Assembly: GCA_973895155.1 (NCBI GenBank)
Contig: OZ316897.1
Location: forward strand, 13,702,001-13,766,000
Source of the DNA: Marsupella aquatica
Taxonomy: Eukaryota; Marchantiophyta
DNA length: 64,000 bases
Direction: 5' to 3'
The notes under the pieces were generated by a model, which saw only the letters and a program-made list of their open reading frames with translations, was not told the origin of the DNA and ran no database searches. Of the stretch, positions 45,186 through 57,409 are shown one piece after another (the first letter of the stretch is position 1; every line of letters begins with the position of its first letter). The position numbers and the translations under genes were made by a program.

Positions 45186-47042
45186 CAGCAAGTAGTTATT
45201 ACCAAAAGGGGCCTCAAAAAATCTTTTGGGAGGAAATTGCCAAAACAAGAAATGATGTTTATGAAACAGAAGACTTTCATGTGAATGTCTTCACTATACT
45301 TGTAGTTTGGGCGGCGAGGAAATGAGGCGCTTGTCCCATTCAATGCCATTCACCGCCTGTAGTTTGACCTTTGTGCAGTCACATCAAAACCGGGCACTGT
45401 TGACAAAGTGTGGTCCTAGTATGCCTGAATCTTGATTTAGGAGAACATCTACAAGAATCAGGGAAAAAGGTAGCCAGGGGGCTGATCAAAGTTTTTCTTT
45501 CTGGGCGTCCCCCAAGCATATTGCTCTACAATACTGCCAGCATATAATAAGTTTTTGTCTGTATATGGTTGTTTGCCTTAGTTACATGTGGTAAACTTGA
45601 CATTTATATATCAAACCATCATATATTTGTGAAGAAGAAAACATGATAATATTGTCAATTCGAATCTTATTATAAAAGCGCCAACTGAGGTCTACTTTTA
45701 AGAGCCTAGGTCGTCTCTAGACCATAACTCTATGGTCATCATGTGCATGGGAGAAATTTATGACATGACTATAATGTATGTACATACCAATTTTTGTTGA
45801 TAATTTCTATAGGCACTATAGCCCCACCACAACATAGGTGCGTAGAAGATGGATGTGTATTAAAAAAAGAGTCATGTGCATAAAAGAGAATGGTATAATA
45901 TATATAATTATTAAAATGATGATTTTTTTATCATTTCATTAATCTTCAAAAAATATGAATAAAAAATACATTTTGATAATTTTTTAATTGTACTCTCTGC
46001 TATTTACGTTCAAAGAACTAGTAGGCGGAGCTAATCTCTTTAATGGCAAAGCGGGTCAAAGTTGTGTAAACTAAAAAACCCTAAGAGTATGCTGATTGGG
46101 GCCAGTAGGGCGAGCAGAATGAAGTCTTGTGAAATTGCTATTTAATATTATCGAGTTCTCGCTAACTGCCAAACATCATTATCTGGAGCCAGTTTATAGT
46201 TAATATTCTCGAGGCAAGCTCCATAACCTTTAGTTTGTGATAGGCTACTCAAAATGTCAACATGTATTAACATTGAGGACACACCTAATTTTCTTTGAGG
46301 ACGTTGTATGATTGCACGTGTTAGTTAATTGCACCAAGGTCAAACATCCCCTATAGTGACAACCATATGTATGCTTAACTATTAACAATGGTGGCGGCAA
46401 GGGGTAATTATTTGTTTCCTTGGTGTGCACAAAGCGTGGCTGCAGAATCAGGGTGTGGCCTTGGAGTGTGAAGTGCACGAGGTCCCTTTTAGTCAAACGA
46501 TAGCAAAGGGTTTTAATGAGGAATGTCCTCGTGCAGCCAGCGCCCACCTCCTTCTAGGTAGGTCGGGGATGGTGGGTCCATCTTGAGCCCCACTTAAGAG
46601 AGTACAAGGCAATTATGTATATGTTTATGATTTCCAGGTACTCCTTAATTAATGGAGTATTTTGGTGACAGTATGTCCACCTGCAGGAGACTTTACTCCT
46701 TCCTTTTCATCTCAATGGCAAAACCAGAGGCTGCCAAAAGAAATTGCACCATCATTTTGCTTGAGAATATCAACCCTTGCAGCTGCTGGAAGACCCTACG
46801 AGCCATTTGGTGGAGGTTCATCTGTAGACTATTTTCGTCATTTTGACTAAGAATGGAGACCCCAAATATTATGCCACAACAGCTCATTGTTAGCCGTCTG
46901 AACAGGGAGTCCTGAAAGTTCTTGCCGGAAGACTCTCACTTCCAACGCATTCTTGACCAGGGTGGCAGCAATCCCAGTGTGGTTATTGCTTTAGTGGGCT
47001 ACAAATAGTCTGGATAGTTTATGTAAGTTTAAAGGACTGAGC
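45186..47042. other. Intergenic, no recognised gene
   Basis: AT-rich around 45.6-46.0 kb. Two overlapping short open frames at about 46652-46850 have no recognisable motif. Confidence 0.35.
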
Positions 47043-47270
47043 ATGACCATTGGATTTGAAGAGCTCCTTGGTAAAGAGTGTGTAAGGCTTCTTACTAAGT
47101 TTTTCGAGGAAGTCCGCAAGAAGAACCGTAATCTGTATCCATCACAAACGCTGATGGGGCTCTACAGAGAATTTCACCACATTCTCAGGAAGAATCAAGA
47201 AAAGAGAGTTATTGAGTCTCTTATTGAGTCTCGTGTTGAGTCAGGTACAGGGGCCGAAGCTCGTTTTTGA
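47043..47270 (+). pseudogene. Crypton-type tyrosine recombinase N-terminal fragment (DUF3504/ZMYM-like)
   Basis: A 75-residue frame contains LLTKFFEEVRKKNRNLYPSQ followed by TLMGLYREFHHILRKN. This fits the conserved block F-x-x-E-V-R-(R/K)-K-(D/N)-G-x-x-Y-P-x-x-T-L-x-x-L-x-x-x-x-x-x-x-L-R at the start of the recombinase-derived domain in Crypton DNA transposons and their domesticated animal relatives (ZMYM, QRICH1). The catalytic tyrosine half is absent. After Lys-Arg the frame degenerates into repeated IESRVES words and a stop. It is probably an old Crypton remnant; no terminal or target sites were identified. Confidence 0.55.
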
Positions 47271-49717
47271 CATGTGATTGTCCCCTTTGTTAACCTGTTG
47301 TTGTTACTTATATATTGGCTATGACTAGACTTTTCAGTTTGGTGCTCAATAGGACTTTAGCTCTTTGACCATTGGAATTGTTGGATGTCATATCATTATA
47401 AATGTAGTATAGGATATCGGACTATGTAGGTTTGAGGCTTTCATATGTGTGTTGTCTAAGTGTTTTAGGGTTAGTGTATGTTTGTGAGGGATAGTTATCC
47501 TTCTGTCTTGGTTCAAAGGTCTCATCTTTTGATGTTGAGCCTTTTGAGCACAAGTTCTAGCGGCTATGGTGTGAATGTCTAGGTTGTGTGTACGTAACAT
47601 GGATTCCTTGAGGTGCAAGGTGCATTTAACTTGACATAAGTGTGTGATAGTGCTGAGCAAGATTGTGTGTTTGATTGACATCAATCGCTGTTTGAGTGCT
47701 CTTGAAAATTATTGTGGGTTCCAGACATGCGTGGAAAGGAGTTCCACTTGTACTTCATTCTCTTATATTTGTGATGTTGGGTTGTGACTATGCTTAGATA
47801 TGTGTGACAAACAATGTATATTGTGTAGCGATGTGTATGCGCACGACACCAATCATGAAAAACATTGACTGCAAATGGATGATAAAAGTTGAAAATATTC
47901 TCATTGGCTGCCTACCTGCATTTCTGTTTACACTAAGGAGATCTTCCCTACTTATATTTTAAATCTCCGGCCTGATCTCCAGTAGTTCCATATCTGCAAA
48001 TTACTCGAAGTGCTCCTTGTAACAGTTACACTCTCTAAAAACAGGGTTCCATAGAGGCACTCCCACAAATTAAAATCTCTAGTGGCTTTGCAATTGCAAA
48101 ATTACTGAGAGCTCTCCTTGTAACAAGAGCAATGCTCTTAGAAAATAGTATTTGGTCAACATAGTACTTAAATTAGTTTAGAGGAAACTCAGTAATTGTA
48201 TTCAATTTTGGGGGTGACTCAGTAAAATTGGGAAAATGGGTGTGTCCAATCCTTGCCTGCGTTTGTTGATTGGCATGCGAGTGCTGTATCCTGTGCATCA
48301 ATTATTTGGCAATAAAAGTAAAGAGTGTGTGGAAATCAAAAGCAAAAAACTGTTGCTACACTTCTTAGTTTCAAAAAATTAAAAATTAAAAAGTTGCTAC
48401 AACAAATAGTGGCCAGGGAAGGTACAGTTTAGGACCCACATGGCCACATTTGAACCACTTTTTTGTTCTAACACTCAGAGAGTCGGGTCTAGAGGCTTCA
48501 CTCTAGAGTGTATGATACAAAGTGTAGTTTATGATTGCAATGTTATAGTTAAGATACACTGAAAATATGGGGCACAGATTGATACACTATAGAGCATATG
48601 GGAGGGTGAAGAAGTTGACCCAAATAGCCCAAGGTGAAAGCGACAGTCCTTAAATCTTCTTGTGGCCAATCAACTTGCTCGTGACCAACCGACTCTTTGG
48701 TCACGGGCCTGGTTTGTCTGTTTTGGAATCGAGTGTCAAACTTGTTCAATTTCCAAGCTTGACTAAAACTAATCCACTTTTCTCATAGTGACACAAAAAA
48801 CAATAATCCACAACTTGAATCTCCCAAAAAACGCTTGCCAAAAGGTGATCCCATAACTGAGCCTCAATTCTGCAGTGTTACCCTTACCATTCCCCTACTA
48901 TTGTGTCTTCTTTCCTTTAAGTACAATAGACTTAAGGTATCTCAAAGTGGCCCTAAGAAAAAGTTATGGGACACCAGTTGTGCCCATAAAACACCGTATG
49001 ACCATACTTTACGGGCCACTGGTTGCAGGGGGGGTATGCATTGACCCGTGCCATAAGGGATGAGTTATGGGTACCCCCGCTCAGAATAAGTGCTTTTGGC
49101 CATCCCTGTCGGACGAGCCCAAGCCTATTACCTCAACAAACAGTCACGATAGCATTCTAATAGTGCATAGTGACTGGCATGTCATTTCTGTCCCTGGATG
49201 ACTCTATGTTGTGATGATGTGTATTCAAAGTACTTTGGAAACGTTGGGTAGACAAAAAGACAAAAACGTACACGGTGTTCGCACTTCATGTTACGCCTCA
49301 GAGTTAATGTTACGGATCTCGGTCAGTGGCCGCAACACTTTCTTATGGAAGCCTATTTTGGCCTCCTGCAACTTTTATGGCCATTCCCATAACTCAGTCC
49401 GTACGGCCAACTTATAACTTGTTACGACCGTGCTTTGAGACGCCCTAGTGACGCCCTAGTGTAGCTGTACTACTACTGTAGAAAGATATCTAAATGATTA
49501 GCGCAATTGTTTTGCCCGATTATGAAGCTTCCTCTAGATTGATTCTACTTTTCAGGGCAGCAGAAGTATCGTCAATCACAACCAATCATTCAATTTCAAA
49601 GCTCCTGACACAAACATGGATCCCTCAGTATTGACTCTTAAGGTAACTGCAGTCCCTCTTCCATCCCAAAGAAATGCTGTTTCACAAAAGAAAAGATGAA
49701 AACTGAGACGGTCCATT
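47271..49717. other. Intergenic, repeats, no recognised gene
   Basis: A diverged duplication of about 100 bp lies at about 47970-48140 (AATTACTCGAAGTGCTCCTTGTAACA against AATTACTGAGAGCTCTCCTTGTAACA). A CTAGAGGCTTCACTCTAGAG terminal motif is at about 48489-48508. Repeated CCATAACT words occur around 48.8-49.4 kb, as in 5.3 and 10.4 kb. Confidence 0.4.
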
Positions 49718-50192
49718 CCCGAAGTTTCTAGCGCTTTCAATGAAACAGAAATCCTCAGTCTTGCTTCTAGCCGCACTTGAAAAGCATTCTGACTCCTGAT
49801 ACAAGGTTTCCAGCACTTTCGTTGTAACTGTATCCTTGCTCTTTAATTCTTCTCGTCACACACTTCAACATTCTCTTGACACTCTACCGATTTTTAAGCA
49901 CTTTCATTGAAACAGTAGTCCTCGCTCTTTGACTCTTCTCGTCGCACAACTCAGCATTCTCCTTCTACTGCCAAGTTTTCGGCACTTTCATTGAAACAAT
50001 AATCTTCTGTCGCTCTTCTTTCCCGTCACATGCTTAGCATAAATTCTCCTGATATAAAGTTTCCAGCACTTTCATTGAAACAAAATCCTCATTCTTTCTT
50101 CTCGCCACACGGCTCTTTGAACATCTTCCAAATACAAGGTTTCCAGCATTTCATTGAAACTGGGATCCTCACTCTTTTTCTCGCCACACATG
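49718..50192. repeat. Degenerate tandem array with CAGCACTTTCATTGAAAC core, about six units
   Basis: The core (A)GCRCTTTCATTGAAACA recurs near 49728, 49810, 49898, 49984, 50069 and 50142. Each is followed by TCCTC.CTCTTT..TCTTCTCGYCRCAC. The period varies from about 73 to 90 bp. The minus strand encodes no continuous protein through it. Confidence 0.8.
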
Positions 50193-52581
50193 TAAGCAAA
50201 ATCTACTGAAATTGGATGACTCCCATCCAATTTCTGAACCCTTCACTCTTCAATCTTGGAGTTATTGTGTGGGCATCACATGGAATGATGCAACTGACCC
50301 ATGAAACTTGTATAAACAGACACTGCTGTCATCTGCAATTGAAGGGGGAAATGAGCAGAGCGGAAACAAGGAAAGAGGAGAGAAACGCAGACTGAGCTTT
50401 GAGCATCTCATTGGCTGGTGCCGCTATTCTTGAGGGAGATGGTGACCATTGCTGGCATGCATAGGGGATAGGCTAGCCATAAGATTCGCTGCAAGGACAT
50501 ATCGAGAAAGCTAAGCCTCGTACGAAGTTGGGCTTCACTTTCCAATAGAGATTTTACACTACTGGTAAACGGGACAGTAGAAGATGTTCATTTCGCAGCT
50601 TATGTGGTTGATGTTAATAGTGATACAGCACTTGTGTTTCTATCTGCAAAGGTTGAAATATATTGATGGTCATCTTGTGAGATACTTATCTTTTACTGTA
50701 AAACCTTGCTTAATTCTAGTGAGGGACATAGTACTTAACAAATCTTACGGGTAAGCAAATATGACAATTGACGGCTTTAAAGCAAGAATAAGTGCGGGGT
50801 TGAGACCAGTGTTGGGCCGGTATAGGGTCAGAGGTACCTTTACCCAGCTGGTATGACATAAATCTCCCTTTATGCATGGCATATATAGATAAAAACTAGG
50901 TTGAGAAAATCTATACCTCCAAGGCTAGGTGTAGAGGAGGGTACAGGAAGAGCTGATATCAGCCCTGCCAAGTGTCAAACAAGGCGATACCTGCCAGGTT
51001 AGGTTGTATATTGCAATATCTTACCTTTACGGATAGGCAATAGAGTCACCCCCCTGGATTGGAGGTCTTCTCTGCCCGATCGACCAAAGTAAGATCATCA
51101 CCATGGAAAGGGTCTATGTGTTTTCCAGGTCTGACCAAAGTACGAGGCAAGAATCACGCAACAATGGCAATTCCGATGAGAGTTCATGCTTTATGCTCCC
51201 TCCAATTGCCGTCACTTTACATTCGGGGATGATTGTTGTACATGAGCTGCTGATTTCCACAAAAACGTTACAAAATACTGTTGTCAGGAGATGACTGTTG
51301 TAATGAAGAAATGTACCACGAGACAAGGTAGCATTTTGCTACTCCTGACGAAATTTTGTCCGTTCTACTTCTGTCCGTAATTAGGAGATTCTGTAACCAA
51401 ACCAAACCATGAAATGTTTGTTGTGCTGGATCCAGCCGAAGCAAATCTGTTGCATGATTAAAAAAACATACCAGCTCACAGTACACGTTTCAGCCACACA
51501 AAGCCAAACACAGGAGGAAAACAGTCCAAAATAATTTCAAAGCATGAGTGACACAAATTAAACTTTGGTAATATGCAAGAAACGACGCATTTGAAGGAAG
51601 GAACTTGTGAAGCCTTGGGATATTTAAACTTGGTGGACAATTGTGTGCCGGGTGGGCTTCCGTGATAAACTACCAGAAGCCACGTTACAGAACCGTCGGT
51701 AAATAAAGAAGTTTTTTGACACCACTGACTTCAATCAGGAAATTCACTCTAGAAGAATGGTACAGAGGTCTCTGCTAATCGTCAATCGTAGATTCAGGAA
51801 CCCACGACACTGGTCATGTCTAGAGAGTACTTTGCACTGTGCAAGCAACTTTTGCTCCAGTACCACAAATGAAGATTAAATGCGCCAAAAGACTGACAAC
51901 TTCGGAAAACCCCTACCAAATGGTTGAAAGATTAATTGGGCGTGTACAACATTTCTGAACTCCTCTACCGCCCCGACATCTCTGTCATCCAACGTTCCCG
52001 TGTCTACCCAGACTGCTTGATTGTGATCCAGTCTAGATCTGCAATGTCTTTGAGGATGATCTCTCTAGTCAACTGTGAGTCTCTTTGAACTTCACCTGCT
52101 TCTTCAACATCACATTAACCGTTATAAACATGCTTCATTGATACACTCATAGTCTTACGTGAGTATACATTCGTTGCATGTGTGGGTAGAAGGGACCATC
52201 CTTGAGACACTCTTGTGAAGTAGTCTTCCATCTCAAAAAGAAACTGTTATATTGCGAAGGAAGTGAAAGATGCAACGATCATGTAATCATTTGTATCATA
52301 ACGTTGAGCATAACCTAGCCAACGGATAGAAATAGACGGAAGCAGAATAGAGTGGGTCAAGGCAAGGATGTAGTTTCAAATATTTGCTTCTCCCACAAGA
52401 CAGCGTCGTTTCTGAGTTAGCCACGCAGGCAGGGAGTAATATGCAGTTTGGTCAAGACTGACAAATAGCTGCACATAAAAGAATTGTGCTATGGAAGGAG
52501 ATGTCATTTCTTCCATAAAAGGCAGGCATTTTTAGACGAGGAAATTATCTAAAAATGTTCTGTTGCTAACTCCAAGAAAAA
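50193..52581. other. Intergenic, no recognised gene
   Basis: Only short open frames. Around 50.8-51.05 kb the words GGTACCTTTACC, TATACCTCCAAGGCTAGG and GATACCTGCCAGGTTAGG recur, possibly an old repeat. The part next to 52582 may be the 3' UTR of the small membrane-protein gene. Confidence 0.35.
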
Positions 52582-52878
52582 TTAGGGTTGCAAGACAGGC
52601 AAGGTGTATGGTACAGGGCGGGCTAGAGGACGATGAGATTTGGCTCCCATGTGAGCATTAGAATCAAAAAGGTGCCACGCAGCAATGATGAGCAGAACAG
52701 GTATTATCAGGAGTGCCAGGAGGACTCCACGCTTTTTAGCAAGCTCAGCTCTGTACGCAGCTCGTGCCACAGCTGAAGATTTTTCCCTTTTGCGCAATAG
52801 ACTGGAATTATCCGAATCCACCTCCTCGCTGTTGAACGCCTGCATCTCAATGTCTTCCCCTGACATTTCCCTAGCCAA
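52582..52878 (-). CDS. Small single-pass membrane protein, unrecognised
   Basis: A 98-residue frame with a protein-like layout. It has an acidic N-terminus, an acidic dileucine-type motif D-N-S-S-L-L (about 23-28), a basic, Ala-rich amphipathic stretch (about 29-50), one strongly hydrophobic membrane segment (about 51-71, GVLLALLIIPVLLIIAAWHL) and a short basic/Pro-rich tail. The charge pattern would place the N-terminus in the cytosol. A second start is available at residue 5. I do not recognise the family. The segregation of charged and hydrophobic residues is hard to get by chance, but no intron, homologue or neighbour supports it. Confidence 0.5.
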   Translation of the reverse strand: MAREMSGEDIEMQAFNSEEVDSDNSSLLRKREKSSAVARAAYRAELAKKRGVLLALLIIPVLLIIAAWHLFDSNAHMGAKSHRPLARPVPYTLPVLQP

Positions 52879-53949
52879 ATTCAGACCAAATTAGACATCC
52901 AGTCGATTCCCTTGCCCAACTTATGGCTCCGTCTTTGAGTAAATGTATCGGACGGTGCAAAAGTGCTGCTGCTAGGTCGTCTCCTGCTTGTCCGCCTTTT
53001 GCATTCTGTGTGCACCAGGCAAACAAACATGCAGGCTTAGATTTCGTTACTCACTACCTATGAACTTCTTGCTTGCCCTCCTCCAGCTGCTTCTCTGTAA
53101 ATTACGAGGTTTCAAGTGGCCCCTGGGAGCCAACTAGGGCACAAGTTGCAGAGACAATTAGTGTTCAGCCGTTACTGCGCTTCTACAGGCCAGCCTACTG
53201 CACATGGAAACCATACATTTCAACAATGGTACACTTGAATCCGTCTACAGGAATAAGTTACCAATTTGACTGGCAGTAGATAATCTTTGCGTCGTCCAAT
53301 GTCCTTTCTATGGAGGACCTACCCACAGGCCTATCCGTTATGGTTCTCAAAAATTCAGTCAGACCATCTATTCCTTCTGTTTGGGCACACGACTCTGCTC
53401 GGTTGCTCCTACCAGGAGAACAAGCTTGGATTTGGAAGTTCCTCTTCCTAGGTTTGTTCTGACATAATCTCTCCTTCCCAGATTTATTCCCTCGGTGCAA
53501 CAACTGCTTTTTGCTTAGTTTGCTGTGCCACACCATTACCAAAACCTCTACGGTGGGTGTCTGTCACAGTTTCCCCAACTATGTGTAAGATTGGCAACCC
53601 CTGTTCACTGCTGAAGACTACAACGTGATAGAAATATCCCGCAAATTTTCCTATGCCCTTCCTCTTTGCCTTTTCATCGACTGCTTCGACTTCTCTCGTC
53701 AGGATCGGTGCGCTTCTCCACATAATCACACCTTCTCCACAGAAATCACAAACTCACGCCATCTGCCTCATCTATTACTAACCAATTCTCTGTGCAAATG
53801 TTGAACTGGCCCTCCCCCAAAATGCTCGAAAGATACAGAGAGGCCTGGAAGATCTACATCCCACCTTCCTATGTACAAGTCTAGAGGTGTGGAGAACTCA
53901 TCGAGGCCTTACTTTTGCATGCACAATCTCATCTCAGGGCATCCGCATG
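52879..53949. other. Intergenic, unrecognised minus-strand open frames
   Basis: Two overlapping minus-strand frames (about 53258-53542 and 53484-53729) contain stretches such as YFYHVVVFSSEQGLPILHIV but no family was recognised. They may be decayed transposon sequence or the 5' region of the 52582 gene. Confidence 0.3.
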
Positions 53950-54118
53950 AATTTCGCTCTCTGGCTCATCATTTCCTGATGCTCAGCTCAGATCTTGTGA
54001 GCTTCCGTAGAACCCATTCCAAGAGATCCTACTGCTGAAATTTCGCGCTCTGGCTCATCATTTCTTGATGGAGAGAGATTTTGTGAGCTCCTGTAGAACC
54101 AATTCCAAGGAGACTAGG
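53950..54118. repeat. Tandem duplication of about 85-90 bp
   Basis: The segments at about 53950-54036 and 54040-54118 share TTTCGCKCTCTGGCTCATCA, TTTCYTGATG, TTGTGAGCTYC.GTAGAACC and ATTCCAAG. Confidence 0.82.
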
Positions 54119-54189
54119 AGAGATGACATTGCTGAGTCAGAGTTGTTGAAGGATAAGCTCAGTGGAGGGTGGACCAGTGCTATAAGTAG

Positions 54190-54440
54190 GTGCACACAGT
54201 GAGGTTGCTACTATTGTTCCCCTCTTTTAGGTTGTCCTTATTTTGCACCTCTTTTCCCTCCTTTTTTGGGTCTCTTGCCTTTGTCCGCTCTTGTCCCTGT
54301 TTTGTCCTTTCTCTTGCCCTCTTCGTTCCCCTTTTTCTATCTCCGTATAGGGTCTCTTGGCTTCAGGACACTGTCTCCAGGTTTCATGCTTTCCATTCTC
54401 TTGGCACTGTGATATGGATTTTTCTGTTGGTTTGAGAAAA
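54190..54440. other. T-rich dispersed segment
   Basis: This pyrimidine-rich stretch, with repeated TTGTCC, TTTTGGGTCTCTTG and TCTTGCC words, resembles about 3380-3580 and 56430-56600. Its reading frame is low-complexity (Leu/Phe/Ser) and not considered a gene. These could be 3' tails of LINE-type elements; that is only a guess. Confidence 0.35.
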
Positions 54441-54769
54441 GGGAATATTGGCAGTGTGATATTTCTTATTCGTCAGGGTGGCAAAAACGCCACTTAGTGC
54501 AAGGAGAAGATGCTAATAATATTCCTTATCTAGTTTTCATAGATTAATTGTAACCATAGAGCTCCCTAGATCTAAAGATGATACTGATAGTCACCTTCTG
54601 GCTAATGGGGTTTTTGGCTAGGTGAGAAACTACTGAATGTAGCAGCCGAATGCATACATCAATCGAACTACCGAATGTATACATTGATGTCCGAATGTAT
54701 AGTTACATCAACCAAACTACCAAATGGGGTTTTTGGCTAGGTGTCAAAATGTTGATTTTACGTGCCTAC

Positions 54770-55080
54770 CTTTTGGTATATATATTTTTTCTAAGTGTGA
54801 ATGGTGCATATAACATGCATTGGATTTACAATCACAATCTTACTTCTATGTTGAATATGGTATTGTTTGGTTCATCTGGGCAGGCTTTGATGCCAAGTGT
54901 CTTTGTAAAGTTGACACTAATATTTTATCTCTCAAGTGTGAACTATGCATACAACTTGTCTTGCATTGTGTACACATCACAATCTTATTTTTATATTGAA
55001 CATGACACGCTTTTGTCCATTTGGGCAGGCTTTAGCGTCAAGCTTCATTGTGAAGCTGGGGGCAATATTTGTTCTTACTT
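54770..55080. repeat. Tandem duplication, period about 150 bp
   Basis: The segments at about 54780-54930 and 54925-55075 share AAGTGTGAAYTRTGCATA, ACAATCACAATCTTA.TT.TATGTTGAA-like, TGGGCAGGCTTT and GTCTTTGTAAAGTT/GCTTCATTGTGAAGCT words. A 158-residue open frame crosses both copies but looks like a chance product. Confidence 0.75.
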
Positions 55081-57409
55081 TGAGATAGAAATAATACAAT
55101 ATGCATCGTGTATCCCAGGCACATAATTATCATTCGATTTTGTTGTATCTATCTTGAACACTATAGCCACGAAGTATTCTAAAAAGATGAGAGGCTGCCA
55201 CAAGCTCCTTAACTTGTAGTTGGAATACAATAACCATAATTATTATATTCAACCAGACTAGAAAGCCCTTGTGCTAGCTTCATTGCGGCTAGGGGGCTAT
55301 GGCGCTTGCGTGATCCATGCACGGGTTGACATTACTACATTGCAGGCCCAACCACTATATAATACGCCTACTCAGTCAGTCCAAACTGTGTAATGCACCC
55401 TTTCATAAGAACATTTTTGTAGGGAGTGGGCCTAGAGGTCCATTGGGAGAGAATTTGCATGTTTGGGTCCACTGGGTGAAATTTTGCATGTTTTGGTAGG
55501 TTAAAGTAAAAAAGTTGTGTAAGTTGGAGGTACATTAGGTAAATCCGTCTCATTTAAACTTTGACGGTTGAAGAGTACCCTAATCCCTCTTGAAAATTTT
55601 GGTGCTTCATGGTGATCGAAGAATGCACAGACCAGATTTGGGCAGGGCTTTATGAACCTTATCATCTCATCGTACTACAAATATTAACAATGGAATTTTT
55701 TATCAAGTGTTCAAGAGTATTAATAGCCCCTCAAATTAACTGGTCAGGAGCTAATGCCATCATTTCTCAGGGTGTTCTAATGTCCAATAATGATCTGCTA
55801 CCAGTAGTTACTGTATACTGTATTAATGCCCTTCATGATTCTTTTCTCTTTTTTATTTTTGGTCCTTTTATTAGAAGAATTCACTGTCCAGATTTGGACT
55901 GGGGAATTACAGAACTTCTTCCCTACTTTTACTAGAAATCGTAGAGAAAAATCATAGGCCTTTACATGTATTAACACCCTTGGTGGTCCATGGGAGTTTG
56001 GGGTCTGTAACTTGATGATTATGAGCACTAAATTATTTTTGGTTTTGCACCTACAAGGTAAATAGAGAAGGAGGAGACCTAGAAAACACAAGCCCAAATA
56101 CCTCATATTCACTCAATGAAATCTAGTGCCATAATTTATCACTCCTCATTTTATGATGTAAAATTCAACAAAACTGGTCAAAAATTCACTCTCATCTTGA
56201 TGATGTTTTACCCATTTGTTGTGGAAGTTTTTGGGGCTTTTCACCCTACATTTGACAGTTTCCTACAATCTTGTGTAGTTCATTATGTTGAGCAGACTGC
56301 AGAGACCGTACCCGGCACTCGTACTTCAGTGGGCTCCGGCTTTCACCATTCTTTGTAAGAGTGAAGCACTTAAGTTCTAGGGTGTCTAGGCAGATTTCTT
56401 TGCTTGACTCTTGTATGCACTTCACTTCTGAGCTCTACCAAGCTCTTCAGTTTGCCAATAGGTACTAGGGTTTAGGTCTCCGTCTGCCTTTTGATTGGGT
56501 TCTTGCTCTTTGGTTGCCTTCCCTTGATTATGTCTTTCGCCTGTCGGATCAAGTCTCCCGTTTGGGTGCCTTTTGTTCTCTTGCAGATTGATATATAAAT
56601 AGTGTAACTTACCTATTCCTCTAACATATCCCCAAAACTGAAAAATATTTTATTTATGAATATCAACTTATTTTAATTTATGAATATCAATTTATTATTT
56701 CTTGGAAATGTGGTCCATGGGGGTTTTAATGACAAACCTTGTGGTCCATGGGGCTTCAATTCTTTTTCTTTAGATACATTGGTAAATTATTAAATTTCTC
56801 CTCTGTCTTTGTTAAACATAATTTTGTTAGGCCTTTATATAACTTAAGCCCTCTTACGAGGAGTGCGTGAGAAAAAGATTTTGACAGATTCCCGTACCAT
56901 GAATGAAATAATAATAGGTAGCCGCCAGTTTTACACCTCTTGTCATTCTTGATTCTCCAGTACACTCACTATGGCACTTACTTACTCTGGAGGCCACCTT
57001 GAGTCCTAGACATGACAGCACAGCTGAAAGATTTAATTGTGTACTCACGTAATTGCTCTCTCATTAATTTTGCCTAGATCGGATCGGCGCGAATCTTATC
57101 GCACGGCATCCCAACACAGGCTTCTTTCAACAAATTCCTTTCCGAGCTTCAATCTGTCGGCAATGCAAATTGCGCAAATTCTTTTGCGAGCTTCAATCTG
57201 TCGGGAATGCAAATTGCTCGAGCTGGATTTCCTCTCCTTACTGAACGTCCTTCAATTCTTCCATTCGAGAGTGTACCATTTTCTTCGCTGGTTAGCTGCG
57301 TAGTAGGTGAAGGTTTCATTGTCGACGTAGAACAACAATTGCAGCTGGGCAGCAGGAGGAGCGTGCAGTAGAGCATGTGAGGTACATTTTGATCTCGATC
57401 CCGATAGAG
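55081..57409. other. Intergenic with dispersed repeats; promoter of the next candidate gene at the right
   Basis: GGTCCATGGGRGTTT-type repeats lie at about 55985, 56710 and 56742. A segment at 56220-56360 (TTTTCACCCTACATTTGACA, TTCATTATGTTGAGCAGACTGCAGAG) is a diverged match to about 18920-18990. At 57130-57215 a CGAGCTTCAATCTGTCGGSAATGCAAATTG unit is directly repeated (copies about 57140-57175 and 57187-57220). Confidence 0.45.

Noticed and set aside
54650-55126. 158-residue plus-strand open frame
   Set aside because: It crosses a tandem duplication in AT-rich DNA, and the residues are low-information (Tyr/Leu/Ile/Ser) without a domain.
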